Origin: Krumholzibacterium sp965370495
GTDB lineage: Bacteria; Krumholzibacteriota; Krumholzibacteriia; Krumholzibacteriales; Krumholzibacteriaceae
Direction of reading: 5' to 3'
Length of the DNA: 14,856 bases
Assembly: GCA_965370495.1 (NCBI GenBank)
Contig: CBDUUV010000067.1
Span: 1-14,856 of the forward strand
This document shows, one piece after another, positions 7,243 to 14,856 of this stretch. The position numbers and the translations under genes are program-made. Each line of letters starts with the position of its first letter. Positions within the stretch are counted from its first letter, which is position 1. The notes under the pieces were generated by a model. The model saw nothing but the letters and a program-made list of their open reading frames with translations. It ran no database searches and was not told the origin of the DNA.

Positions 7243-9315
7243 ATGCTGAGAACACAAGGTCTTATACTGCTTTCTCTGATCTACTGCCTGCTTATAGCTG
7301 CCGCAGTTTTCATGCCTTCTTACGGCCTGCTCATGATTCCCGCCGGACTTAGCGTCACAGCTGTCGTCATCCATAATAAAAGGGCATCACATAAAAGGAA
7401 AATCGATGAGATCCAGAAACGGTTGAGTAATCTTCGGAGTGAAGGATTGATAATCGAGGAGAAGGTGAAGGAGAGCGAGGGGGATGCCTTTTTCAGGATG
7501 ATCCTTACGCTTCTGACTGATCTCGAAAGGTTGCTTTTCAAACTCGTTGAAAAGAACATTCAGTTCCTGAGCCTGAAAGAAATCGGAAGAAATATTATCA
7601 ACTCTATGGATGAAAACAAATTAATAGATTCTGTCTTTGAATATCTTATCCATGGAGTAGGGTACAGGGAAGTAGCATTTATTTTTCTCAGAAAGGAAAA
7701 GAAATGTTTTCAGGCCGTTGTCTGTATAGAAAAAACAAACAGTATTTCGAGAAGAGTGATCAATCTTGAAATTAATGATCTTAAAGGTGTTCTGTATGAT
7801 TCATTTGTATCTGGAAAATCCTTTCTTGTCAGGGATGCGGATATACATCCGTTGCTCAATTCGGAAAGTGGAAATCTTTTTCCAGGAAGCACCATGACTT
7901 CCTATATATGTGTTCCCCTCGTAAAGACATCCGAAAGAACACCCTGTTGCTCTGAGGGTAAGTGCTGCAGGGAAATACCGGAATCAAGCGGGACAGCTCG
8001 TTCCGGACGCGACTTCATGTCAAGTCTTGAATGCCTTTCCTGTCACGAAAACCCTGTTTTGGGTGCTGTTATCGTCACTGACGGGTTCAGAGCGACACCC
8101 CTCACAAAAATTGATCAGGTCACGATCGAAACAGTAGGGTCGCTTGTTGCTTCGAACATTGAGAACTGGATGTTATACCAGGAACTCAGGCAGGAGGAGA
8201 TTTTTCGTGAGAAGATCCTGGAATGTATGCAACACGGGTTATTTGTCACGGATCTGGAGGGAAACATTACACTTGCCAATCGCAGTGCTCTTGAAATGTG
8301 TGGCTATAATGATGAAACGGTCAGGAAGACAAAGATCTATGAATTGCTATATGACGGAGCTTATAAAAAAGGGGACAATGGTATTCTTCCTATATTAAAC
8401 GGGAAAACCCCGTCTATTTTCCACGATGCGTTCCTTAAAAGATTCGATGGAGCACATATCCCGCTTCGAATGAATGTATCACAACTGTACGGTAATGAGG
8501 GGGATGTTCAAGGCACAATTATTCTTTTTGTGGATCTAAGTGAGATCAGAAGGATGGAACTGGAAATAAGGCAGATGGATAAACTTGCCGTGCTTGGCAG
8601 GTTTACATCGGCAATTGCTCATGAGATAAGAAACCCCCTGACTGGAATAGGCGCGGGAATACAATACTTGCAAAGAAAAGGAGGCCTCTCCGAGGAACAG
8701 ACAGAGAATATTTCATTTATTCTAAACGAAGTCGACAGGTTGAACAGAATAATCACGGACCTCTTCAAGGTGGCAAAACCACGCGAACTTTTGTATCAGA
8801 AGATAGAGATTGACTGTCTTATTGAAAGAAGCTGGAAAAGTCTGTCCGAACAATTTTCTTCAAAGAATATTGAATTTATATCAAAAACAGATGACAACCT
8901 CGAAACGATCGAAATAGATGTAGACCAGATTACCCAGGTTTTGATCAATCTGATGAAGAATTCCGCCGAGGCGGTTTCAGAAGGCGGGATAATCGAAATC
9001 AAAACCAGCCTTTATGGAGGCGAAGATCCCGATGTTCCCAGAGAAAAACAAGGGGGCCTGGTCTGTATCGAAGTACATGATAACGGGTCGGGCATCCCAA
9101 AACGCGACATTGGAAAGGTCTTCGAACCATTTTTTTCAAAGAAGGCCGGTGGGACCGGCCTGGGACTTTTTGTGACACACGGTATTATCTTGCACCATCA
9201 CGGTAGAATCAGTGTTTTGTCGGAACCGGGAAGAGGAACTACCTTTAAAGTATATCTTCCTGTATCCCGACCAACAGAGGGAGGAAAAGTTGAAACCGGT
9301 AGTACTTCTGGTTGA
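7243..9315 (+). CDS. Membrane-linked GAF/PAS sensor histidine kinase with cysteine-rich insert
   Basis: This 690-residue kinase should phosphorylate the NtrC-type regulator that overlaps it. An N-terminal hydrophobic hairpin (about 6-43) is followed by a charged helical linker (45-108), a GAF domain (about 110-310), a PAS domain (about 320-435) and the kinase core. Core motifs: H-box AIAHEIRNPL with H460, N-box QVLINLMKNSAEAV (565-578), G1 box DNGSGIP (613-619), F-box FEPFFS (627-632), G2 box GGTGLGL (636-642) and a closing GTTFKVYLP. The GAF domain contains an insert with C235, C236, C241, C242, C264, C267 and H268, the last three reading CLSCH, which could hold a metal or redox centre. There is no obvious periplasmic sensing domain, so the signal is probably cytoplasmic. 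ATG 7243 has only a weak GGTG upstream. Confidence 0.93.
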   Translation: MLRTQGLILLSLIYCLLIAAAVFMPSYGLLMIPAGLSVTAVVIHNKRASHKRKIDEIQKRLSNLRSEGLIIEEKVKESEGDAFFRMILTLLTDLERLLFKLVEKNIQFLSLKEIGRNIINSMDENKLIDSVFEYLIHGVGYREVAFIFLRKEKKCFQAVVCIEKTNSISRRVINLEINDLKGVLYDSFVSGKSFLVRDADIHPLLNSESGNLFPGSTMTSYICVPLVKTSERTPCCSEGKCCREIPESSGTARSGRDFMSSLECLSCHENPVLGAVIVTDGFRATPLTKIDQVTIETVGSLVASNIENWMLYQELRQEEIFREKILECMQHGLFVTDLEGNITLANRSALEMCGYNDETVRKTKIYELLYDGAYKKGDNGILPILNGKTPSIFHDAFLKRFDGAHIPLRMNVSQLYGNEGDVQGTIILFVDLSEIRRMELEIRQMDKLAVLGRFTSAIAHEIRNPLTGIGAGIQYLQRKGGLSEEQTENISFILNEVDRLNRIITDLFKVAKPRELLYQKIEIDCLIERSWKSLSEQFSSKNIEFISKTDDNLETIEIDVDQITQVLINLMKNSAEAVSEGGIIEIKTSLYGGEDPDVPREKQGGLVCIEVHDNGSGIPKRDIGKVFEPFFSKKAGGTGLGLFVTHGIILHHHGRISVLSEPGRGTTFKVYLPVSRPTEGGKVETGSTSG

Positions 9316-10696
9316 TGATGAAGATACAATAAGACTGTTTCTGGAGAAAACTATCACCGATGAGGGATATGAATCTTTGACGGCGGCAACCGGAAATGAA
9401 GCGCTCGAGATCGCAAGAAGGGAACTGCCGGACCTTGTTCTGCTGGATCTCAAGCTTCCCGATATCAACGGAATCGAAGTGCTTGCCAGAATCAAGGAAG
9501 AAATGCCGGATATCTGCGTGATCATGCTTACTGCATTTGGAGACATAGAAACTGCTGTCTCAGCGATAAAGAAAGGTGCATTCGATTTCGTGAGCAAACC
9601 GGTTAATCTCGAACAGCTTCTTCTTACGATCGAAAAAGGACTTAATTCACAAAAACTTACCCGGGAGCTATTTCAGTTGCGAAGAAGATTGAAAACCGGG
9701 TTGGATAATCAGTATGTGTCTGGTGAAAGCCCGGCTATGAAGGAGATATACGATATAGTTAAGGCAGTGGCCAAGAGTGAAACAACTACTGTGCTGATCC
9801 AGGGTGAAAGTGGTACGGGAAAAGAAATCATCGCCAACATGATACACAAGAACAGCCCCAGGCATGACAAGCCCTTCCTGGAGATAAATTGTGCTTCGCT
9901 TCCTGAAGGACTACTGGAAAGCGAACTTTTCGGTCATGAAAAAGGAGCTTTTACCGATGCGAAAATACAGAAGGCCGGTTTGCTTGAACTGGCGAACAAG
10001 GGAACCCTCTTTCTTGATGAAATCGGCGAAATGAGTTTGACTATACAGGCAAAACTTCTAAGGGTACTGGAAAAGATGTCTTTCAGGCGTGTTGGGGGCA
10101 CAAAGGATATGAATGTCAGCGTGCGGATCATATCCGCAACAAACAAGGATCTTACCACAGAGGTCGCAAATGGAAAATTCAGGGAAGACTTGTATTACCG
10201 CCTGAAAGTGATTCCTATAGATATTCCTCCTTTAAGGGAGAGAAAAGAAGATATTTATCTGCTTCTGAAGCACTTTCTTAACAGATACAATAAGCAATTC
10301 AAAAAGAATTTCCAGGAAATAGACGATGATGCTTTTAAGGCACTTCTGGCTTACAAGTGGCCTGGAAATATACGCGAGCTTAGAAATGCTACTGAACGTA
10401 TTGTTCTGGTTGAGGATGATACAGTTCTGCGAAAGAAACATTTGCCACAAAGCATCATTTCAGAGGAAGGGGAGGACGGTGGGGCATCAGTTGCGATTGA
10501 TCTGGGAGCCGCGCTTGGCAGGCCATACCCGGAAAAAGGGATTCCTTTTGAAGAGCTGATGAAGAACACCGAAAAAGAATTGATCATGAAAGCAATGAAA
10601 CAGGCGGATAACAATCAGAGCAAAGCTTCCCGGCTTCTACAACTGAATCGTGATAAACTGCGATACCGTCTAAAGAACTTCGAATTTGATAATTGA
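9290..10696 (+). CDS. NtrC-family sigma-54-dependent response regulator
   Basis: This 468-residue regulator has receiver, AAA+ and Fis-type DNA-binding domains. TTG 9290 is chosen because GGGAGG (9279-9284) lies 5 bases upstream and the protein then begins MKPVVLLVDDE, as receivers do; a longer frame from 9212 would add unrelated residues. Receiver: D9, D10, phosphoacceptor D53, T81 and K103. AAA+: Walker A GESGTGKE (172-179), the sigma-54 contact loop as GAFTDA (219-224) rather than the usual GAFTGA, Walker B TLFLDEIGE (239-247), then the FREDLYYRL and WPGNIREL signatures. The C-terminal helix-turn-helix (about 427-465, NNQSKASRLLQLNRDKLRYRL) is Fis-like. The start lies 26 bases inside the kinase gene, so the two are a cognate pair. 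Targets are unknown; the next gene encodes an envelope-assembly protein. Confidence 0.95.
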   Translation: MKPVVLLVDDEDTIRLFLEKTITDEGYESLTAATGNEALEIARRELPDLVLLDLKLPDINGIEVLARIKEEMPDICVIMLTAFGDIETAVSAIKKGAFDFVSKPVNLEQLLLTIEKGLNSQKLTRELFQLRRRLKTGLDNQYVSGESPAMKEIYDIVKAVAKSETTTVLIQGESGTGKEIIANMIHKNSPRHDKPFLEINCASLPEGLLESELFGHEKGAFTDAKIQKAGLLELANKGTLFLDEIGEMSLTIQAKLLRVLEKMSFRRVGGTKDMNVSVRIISATNKDLTTEVANGKFREDLYYRLKVIPIDIPPLRERKEDIYLLLKHFLNRYNKQFKKNFQEIDDDAFKALLAYKWPGNIRELRNATERIVLVEDDTVLRKKHLPQSIISEEGEDGGASVAIDLGAALGRPYPEKGIPFEELMKNTEKELIMKAMKQADNNQSKASRLLQLNRDKLRYRLKNFEFDN

Positions 10697-10720
10697 CATT
10701 ACTAACAAGAGGAGGGTTTC

Positions 10721-11233
10721 TTGAATAGGACATCAATGACGATTCTGTTAATGGTAATGATGTTCATTCTTAATTCTTGTGGTTACTACCGAACGACAAG
10801 CAGGTCCGCGGGTGATATTAAAAGAATATCTATTCCATACATTGGCAACGAAACTGCCGAGCCTGATATCGAGATAGAGATTACGCAAAAGATCATAGAC
10901 GGGATCATAAACGATAATACTTTAAAAGTAGTTTCGGACGAAGATGCCGACGGCATACTCGAAGCGGTCATAACAGAATACAGAAACATTCCCTATACCT
11001 TTTCCGAGAGCGGAACAGAAGTACAGGCAGAACAGTACAGGCTTGTGATCAGGTTAAAAGCATCTCTTTTCGACAAAAGGAAGAATATCTACATATGGGA
11101 AAACAAGACAATCAATGCTACAGGTGATTATTATCTTGAAACTACATCAGAACAGACCTATGAAAAGGCACTTGAGGATGTTTACAGGGACATAGTGGAA
11201 GCCATTCTATCCTCGACTGTTGAAGACTGGTGA
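10721..11233 (+). CDS. lptE: LPS-assembly lipoprotein LptE
   Basis: LptE plugs the outer-membrane LptD barrel that places lipopolysaccharide on the cell surface. The 170-residue product has a lipoprotein signal (MTILLMVMMFILNSC, lipobox LNSC, lipid site C20) followed by the family-typical CGYY, ISIPYIGNETAEPDIE, a helix with ITQKIIDGI, and the DADGILEAVITEY strand. Length matches the family. TTG 10721 has GGAGGG 4 bases upstream; ATG 10736 would still preserve the signal. Family identity is based on pattern and on its place next to holA and leuS, as in E. coli. Its presence argues for a diderm with LPS. It lies 24 bases after the response-regulator gene, so it is probably co-transcribed with the two-component pair. 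Confidence 0.85.
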   Translation: MNRTSMTILLMVMMFILNSCGYYRTTSRSAGDIKRISIPYIGNETAEPDIEIEITQKIIDGIINDNTLKVVSDEDADGILEAVITEYRNIPYTFSESGTEVQAEQYRLVIRLKASLFDKRKNIYIWENKTINATGDYYLETTSEQTYEKALEDVYRDIVEAILSSTVEDW

Positions 11234-11237
11234 CAGA

Positions 11238-12263
11238 TTGAAAGCCAAGATCACATATTACAGGAAGATTTTCAGTGAAATCGATTCATCTGAGATGGCT
11301 CCTTTATACCTTTTAAAGGGCGAAGAAAATTTCATCATGGAGGAGATGGTCTGCAAGCTGGTTGAAAAGGTCGTTGGAGAGGATCTGAAGAGTTTCAACC
11401 TCAACACCGAATACGGGGGGGAAGTCGATATGGAAAACTTCATTTCCACAGCAAATTCTTTTCCCTTTCTCGGTGAAAGAAGAATACTTGTCCTCAGGGA
11501 ACTCGAAAAAATAAAAGGCAAGTGGAAACAGCTTCTGGACTATTCCCGGACCCCGGTTCCATCCACCGTGGTGATCTATATATTCAATACTCTTGATGAT
11601 GCGGGTCGACGTATCAGGCCACCACGTGATTATTCAGCTCTTGAAAACGCGGTAAGGGCTAATGGCAAGATCATACAATTCGATCGTTTGTCCGATAGCG
11701 ATCTTGAACTCTACGTTCAGCGGAAAGCGGTAAAAGCAGGTTTGAAAATGAAACGCGGAGTTGCGGGAGCCCTGATATACAGTGTTGGAAACAACCTTTT
11801 CAATATCCAGAATGAGTTGGATAAACTTTCCCTGATATATGAAGGAAAAGAGATCGGGAAGAGTGAACTGGCCAGGGTGATAGGCAATTACAGGCTTAAT
11901 GCGGTCTATGACCTTATCGACAGTACAGGTGTGGATATGGGGAACAAGCCTCTGGAATTACTATCAAGTATTATTACTACTGGTGCCGAGAGGCCTACTG
12001 TAGTAGTATACCTTCTGATTCGCCATTTTCTGGTTCTGCTCAAGATCAAGGCGGGGTACAAGTTCGGTGGATATCGGTATGAAAAACTCACGAGGAAGGC
12101 TGATCACCTGGGCACGAGGAAGATAATGATCTGGCTGGAGAATCTGCGGGTTGCCGAGATTATGATGAAGAGCGTATCTTTTCCCGAAGCGTTGCTTCTG
12201 GATAGTGTGTATGTACATTCGATGAAAAGCAGATTGATCCAAGGAGGATTGGAAAAACAATGA
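11238..12263 (+). CDS. holA: DNA polymerase III subunit delta
   Basis: HolA is the delta subunit of the clamp loader and opens the beta clamp during replication. The protein (341 residues from TTG 11238, or 347 from TTG 11220) begins with the typical LYLLKGEENFIMEE motif and continues with FNLNTEYGGE, FPFLGERRILVLREL (a family hallmark), TVVIYIF and the helical C-terminal collar with VGNNLFNIQNELDKLSL. Length fits the family. TTG 11238 is preferred because GGTGA lies 4 bases before it; TTG 11220 would overlap lptE by 14 bases and has no ribosome site. Its stop overlaps the thioredoxin start (ATGA). Nothing suggests an unusual function. Confidence 0.9.
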   Translation: MKAKITYYRKIFSEIDSSEMAPLYLLKGEENFIMEEMVCKLVEKVVGEDLKSFNLNTEYGGEVDMENFISTANSFPFLGERRILVLRELEKIKGKWKQLLDYSRTPVPSTVVIYIFNTLDDAGRRIRPPRDYSALENAVRANGKIIQFDRLSDSDLELYVQRKAVKAGLKMKRGVAGALIYSVGNNLFNIQNELDKLSLIYEGKEIGKSELARVIGNYRLNAVYDLIDSTGVDMGNKPLELLSSIITTGAERPTVVVYLLIRHFLVLLKIKAGYKFGGYRYEKLTRKADHLGTRKIMIWLENLRVAEIMMKSVSFPEALLLDSVYVHSMKSRLIQGGLEKQ

Positions 12264-12601
12264 CAACCGATACCAGGATCACTGAACTTACAGAGACAGA
12301 TTTTGACAATATTGTAATAGATACAGGCAAACCAGCTGTCGTTGATTTCTGGGCGACCTGGTGTGGACCATGCAGGGAACTTGAAGTTATTTTAAAGGAA
12401 ATGGCTTCAGAATTCGAAGAGAAAGTCTTTTTCTATAAAGTGGATGTCAGTGTAAGTAGTAGTATAGCGTCCAGATACGCGGTGAGAAGTATTCCCATGC
12501 TTCTTTTCTTCAATAAAGGCGAGATCGTTGATCGGGTCGTTGGTTCATTAACACGGGAAAAACTGAAAGAAAAAATCGAAACAATTGCCGAATCCTCTTG
12601 A
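12260..12601 (+). CDS. trxA: Thioredoxin
   Basis: A 113-residue cytosolic thioredoxin that reduces protein disulfides. The active site WCGPC is at 34-38, preceded by the VVDFWATW strand, and the cis-proline loop SIPMLLFF lies at about 77-84. No signal peptide is present. ATG 12260 overlaps the holA stop by 4 bases, and AAGGAGGA (12241-12248) lies 11 bases upstream, so translation is coupled. A single-domain thioredoxin inside a replication/translation gene row is unremarkable, but it sits beside a TusA-like gene and downstream of a cysteine-rich sensor kinase. The identity is secure; whether it is the main housekeeping thioredoxin cannot be told. Confidence 0.95.
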   Translation: MTTDTRITELTETDFDNIVIDTGKPAVVDFWATWCGPCRELEVILKEMASEFEEKVFFYKVDVSVSSSIASRYAVRSIPMLLFFNKGEIVDRVVGSLTREKLKEKIETIAESS

Positions 12602-12668
12602 GAGAAGCCTGGCCAGAATATATCTTCTGTTGAAAAAGCCTTGTCGATAAAAGGATCGGTTAAAAATA

Positions 12669-12941
12669 TTGCGAAACGGGAAGGAAATGGACTGGATACC
12701 CGGCAATAAGGAAGAAAAAATACTGGCCCGGGGGCTTAAAGCTCCAGGGGTGCTTTTGCTGGTTAAAAGAAGCTTACAAGGGATTTCCTTCGGTTTTCTC
12801 AGGGTAATCGTCTCATACCGTGAAGCGGCAGACGAACTTGTAGAGTACTTTGAGACAAGAGGTGCTGAAACCGAGATAGATGTTGCTGGTGACGATTTTC
12901 ATGTGATTATTGATATGAAAAGATTCAAGGATGTAGATTGA
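12669..12941 (+). CDS. TusA/SirA-like fold protein lacking the catalytic cysteine
   Basis: The 90-residue product follows the TusA sulfur-carrier pattern along most of its length: RGLKAPGVLLLVKRSLQGI matches the family's RGLxCPxPxLxxKKAL block, then FLRVIVSYREAADELVEYFETRG matches the following strand and helix, and a DFHVIID strand closes it. The cysteine that carries the persulfide in TusA, in the CP motif, is replaced by alanine (AP). It therefore should not transfer sulfur in the usual way and may be a binding or regulatory relative. The start is uncertain: TTG 12669 has AAGGAT 12 bases upstream; ATG 12687 gives 84 residues, but its GGGAAGG is only about 2 bases away. The stop overlaps leuS by one base (TGATG). 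Assignment is by eye. Confidence 0.65.
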   Translation: MRNGKEMDWIPGNKEEKILARGLKAPGVLLLVKRSLQGISFGFLRVIVSYREAADELVEYFETRGAETEIDVAGDDFHVIIDMKRFKDVD

Positions 12942-14856
12942 TGAATGATTTTTTCCCTTTTAAGGATGTTGAGGCCAAATGGAGTGGTCGCTGGAAGAAA
13001 CTTTTTCAGTGCGATCTGGATGGCCCCGGGGAAAAATATTATTGCCTGATGATGTTTCCTTACCCGTCAGGCGATCTTCATGTAGGCCATGGCCGTAATT
13101 ACATAATCGGTGACGCACTGGCCAGGATCAAGATGATGGAGGGAGTCAATGTTCTTGCTCCGATGGGATGGGATTCGTTTGGCCTCCCTGCTGAAAATGC
13201 GGCTATTAAAAACAATATTCACCCTTCGAAATGGACAGAAGACAATATTGCCAATATGAAGACTCAGTTTCAAAAGTGGGGGGTCTTGTATGACTGGACG
13301 AGAGAAGTAGCATCCTGCAGGCCGGATTACTACCGTTGGACGCAATGGCTCTTTCTCCAGTTGTTTAAATCCAACCTTGCTTACCAGGAAGAGGCATCCG
13401 TAAACTGGTGTCCGTCATGCATGACGGTTCTTGCAAATGAACAGGTTGCAGGCGGGCAGTGCGAAAGGTGCAAATCTGATATAGAACCGAGGAATCTTAA
13501 ACAGTGGTTTTTCAGAATTACAGTTTATGCTGATAAACTGCTCGATGATTTGAATAAGCTCAACAACTGGCCGGAACGTGTCCGTACAATGCAACGTAAC
13601 TGGATCGGAAGGAGCGAAGGTGTAGAGATTGCTTTCGGGCTTGTTGATTCAGATGCTGTTCTGAATTGTTTTACTACAAGAGTCGACACGATTTTCGGCG
13701 CGACGTTCATAGTAATAGCGGTTGATCACCCGCTATCGAAAAAGCTGATAAAAAATGGATTCAGGGAAAATGAAGGTCTAAAGTTCATAGATCATGTAAA
13801 ACAACTCAGGCTGAAGGAAAGAGAAAAAACCGAAAGTACGAAAGAAGGGTTTTTTACAGGATGTTATGCCGTCAATCCATGCACGGGTAACAGGATACCT
13901 GTTTTTTTGGCGAGTTATGTGCTCATGGATTATGGTACCGGTGTAGTTATGGGGGTCCCAGGTCACGACCAGAGGGATTTTGTTTTTGTGCAGGAATCAT
14001 CACTAGAGATCCCTGTTGTCCAGGTAATCCATCCGAATGGATCAGACGCCGATTCATCAGAACTTTCGGAGGCGTATACCGGTGACGGGTTGATGATCAA
14101 TTCTGACGAGTTTAACGGGCTAAATAACCGCACCGCGATGGAAAAGATAACAGAGTGTCTTTCTGAAAAGGGACTCGCCTGGCGCACGGTGCATTACAGG
14201 TTGAAGGACTGGCTTATTTCAAGGCAGAGATTCTGGGGTGCTCCGATACCGGTAATACATTGTCCGAATTGCGGAGTAGTCCCTGTTCCGGAAGAAGAAC
14301 TTCCAGTTCTGCTTCCGGATAATGTGGATTTTATGCCGCGTACGGATGGAAAAAGTCCACTGGCATCTTCTTTGGATTTTGTTCAGACAACATGTCCGGT
14401 ATGTGGAGAGAAAGCGCAAAGAGATACAGACACCATGGATACATTCGTCGATTCCAGCTGGTATTTTCTGAGATTCCTGTCTCCAAATGACATCACAAAG
14501 GCGTTTGACAGGGATAAAGCAAACAGGTGGCTTCCTGTAGACCAGTATATAGGTGGTATAGAACACGCTATTTTGCATCTGCTTTATTCCAGATTTATTG
14601 TTAAGTTCTTGAAAGACAAGAATATATTAGATTTTGATGAACCGTTTGAAAACCTTTTTACGCAGGGAATGATAACCCGTAATGGCGTTAAGATGTCAAA
14701 AAGTGCAGGAAATACTGTTAATCCAATACCATTACTGGAAAAATACGGAGCTGATACAGTACGACTCTATACTTTATTCATAGGGCCTCCTGAAAAGGAC
14801 GCGGAATGGAATGATCGTTCTGTCGAAGGGGTTTTCAGGTTCATAAACCGAATATG
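12941..14856 (+). CDS. leuS: Leucyl-tRNA synthetase, N-terminal 638 residues (open at window end)
   Basis: The class I synthetase charges tRNA-Leu and edits mischarged products. ATG 12941 overlaps the preceding stop by one base, and the protein starts like bacterial LeuRS (FPFKDVEAKW). Seen in order: the HIGH motif as HVGH (47-50) within YPSGDLHVGHGRNY; MGWDSFGLPAENAA; a zinc-type CPSC...CERC pair; the editing domain with FTTRVDTIFGATF and YGTGVVMGVPGHDQRDF (the family more often has VPAHD); LKDWLISRQRFWGAPIP; a second CPNC...CPVC pair; the specificity segment DTFVDSSWYF; and KMSKS at 584-588. The frame is intact to the last base, where VEGVFRFINRI should lead into the tRNA-binding domain. 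Bacterial LeuRS is about 800-870 residues, so about a quarter lies outside the window. Confidence 0.97.
   Translation, partial: MNDFFPFKDVEAKWSGRWKKLFQCDLDGPGEKYYCLMMFPYPSGDLHVGHGRNYIIGDALARIKMMEGVNVLAPMGWDSFGLPAENAAIKNNIHPSKWTEDNIANMKTQFQKWGVLYDWTREVASCRPDYYRWTQWLFLQLFKSNLAYQEEASVNWCPSCMTVLANEQVAGGQCERCKSDIEPRNLKQWFFRITVYADKLLDDLNKLNNWPERVRTMQRNWIGRSEGVEIAFGLVDSDAVLNCFTTRVDTIFGATFIVIAVDHPLSKKLIKNGFRENEGLKFIDHVKQLRLKEREKTESTKEGFFTGCYAVNPCTGNRIPVFLASYVLMDYGTGVVMGVPGHDQRDFVFVQESSLEIPVVQVIHPNGSDADSSELSEAYTGDGLMINSDEFNGLNNRTAMEKITECLSEKGLAWRTVHYRLKDWLISRQRFWGAPIPVIHCPNCGVVPVPEEELPVLLPDNVDFMPRTDGKSPLASSLDFVQTTCPVCGEKAQRDTDTMDTFVDSSWYFLRFLSPNDITKAFDRDKANRWLPVDQYIGGIEHAILHLLYSRFIVKFLKDKNILDFDEPFENLFTQGMITRNGVKMSKSAGNTVNPIPLLEKYGADTVRLYTLFIGPPEKDAEWNDRSVEGVFRFINRI

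Noticed and set aside
8032..8046. CLSCH in the kinase as a cytochrome c heme site
   Set aside because: Covalent heme c attachment occurs outside the cytoplasm, while this GAF domain is predicted to be cytoplasmic. Metal or thiol chemistry is more likely.

Overview
The window reads as a bacterial (Gram-negative, diderm) genome fragment of middling GC in two unequal parts. Bases 1 to about 917 carry the tail of an unidentified gene and the first 255 codons of a urocanate hydratase gene, in AT-richer DNA. At about 917-921 the urocanase homology stops in the middle of a conserved stretch, and a Wzz-type chain-length protein begins in another frame inside its first membrane helix. Two genes are cut at the same point, so this is either a recent rearrangement or an assembly join between unrelated sequences.

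Region 1 (919-5927) is an exopolysaccharide export block: a 5'-truncated Wzz/GNVR chain-length determinant, a separate BY-kinase (CpsD type) with a C-terminal tyrosine cluster, a membrane protein with two DUF5683-like repeats, and a lipoprotein with fibronectin type III modules. All run on the + strand with minimal or overlapping junctions. Region 2 (5928-6326) is non-coding and holds a nested GC hairpin, a promoter with a perfect -10 box, a leader hairpin and a short palindrome. It leads into a short monotopic phosphoglycosyl transferase (6327-7133), the likely enzyme that loads the first sugar onto the lipid carrier for the same polysaccharide.

Region 3 (7243-14856) is one apparent polycistron: a membrane-linked GAF/PAS histidine kinase, an NtrC-type response regulator overlapping it by 26 bases, the LPS-assembly lipoprotein LptE, the DNA polymerase III delta subunit HolA, a thioredoxin, a TusA-fold protein that has lost its cysteine, and the first 638 codons of leucyl-tRNA synthetase (open at the window end). 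The leuS/lptE/holA trio is a known neighbourhood in Gammaproteobacteria, here in another order and with two small redox-related genes between.

The diderm nature follows from LptE and the lipoproteins. The DUF5683-like protein, FnIII lipoprotein, many TTG starts and gene mix suggest an uncultured FCB-group-like candidate phylum in a metagenome, but the sequence alone does not fix the phylum. No tRNA, rRNA, CRISPR array, insertion sequence or integrase was seen. I did not find a clearly new system. The best leads are the 917 junction, the cysteine-rich GAF insert of the kinase, the cysteine-less TusA homologue beside thioredoxin, the duplicated DUF5683-like protein and the structured leader before the phosphoglycosyl transferase.
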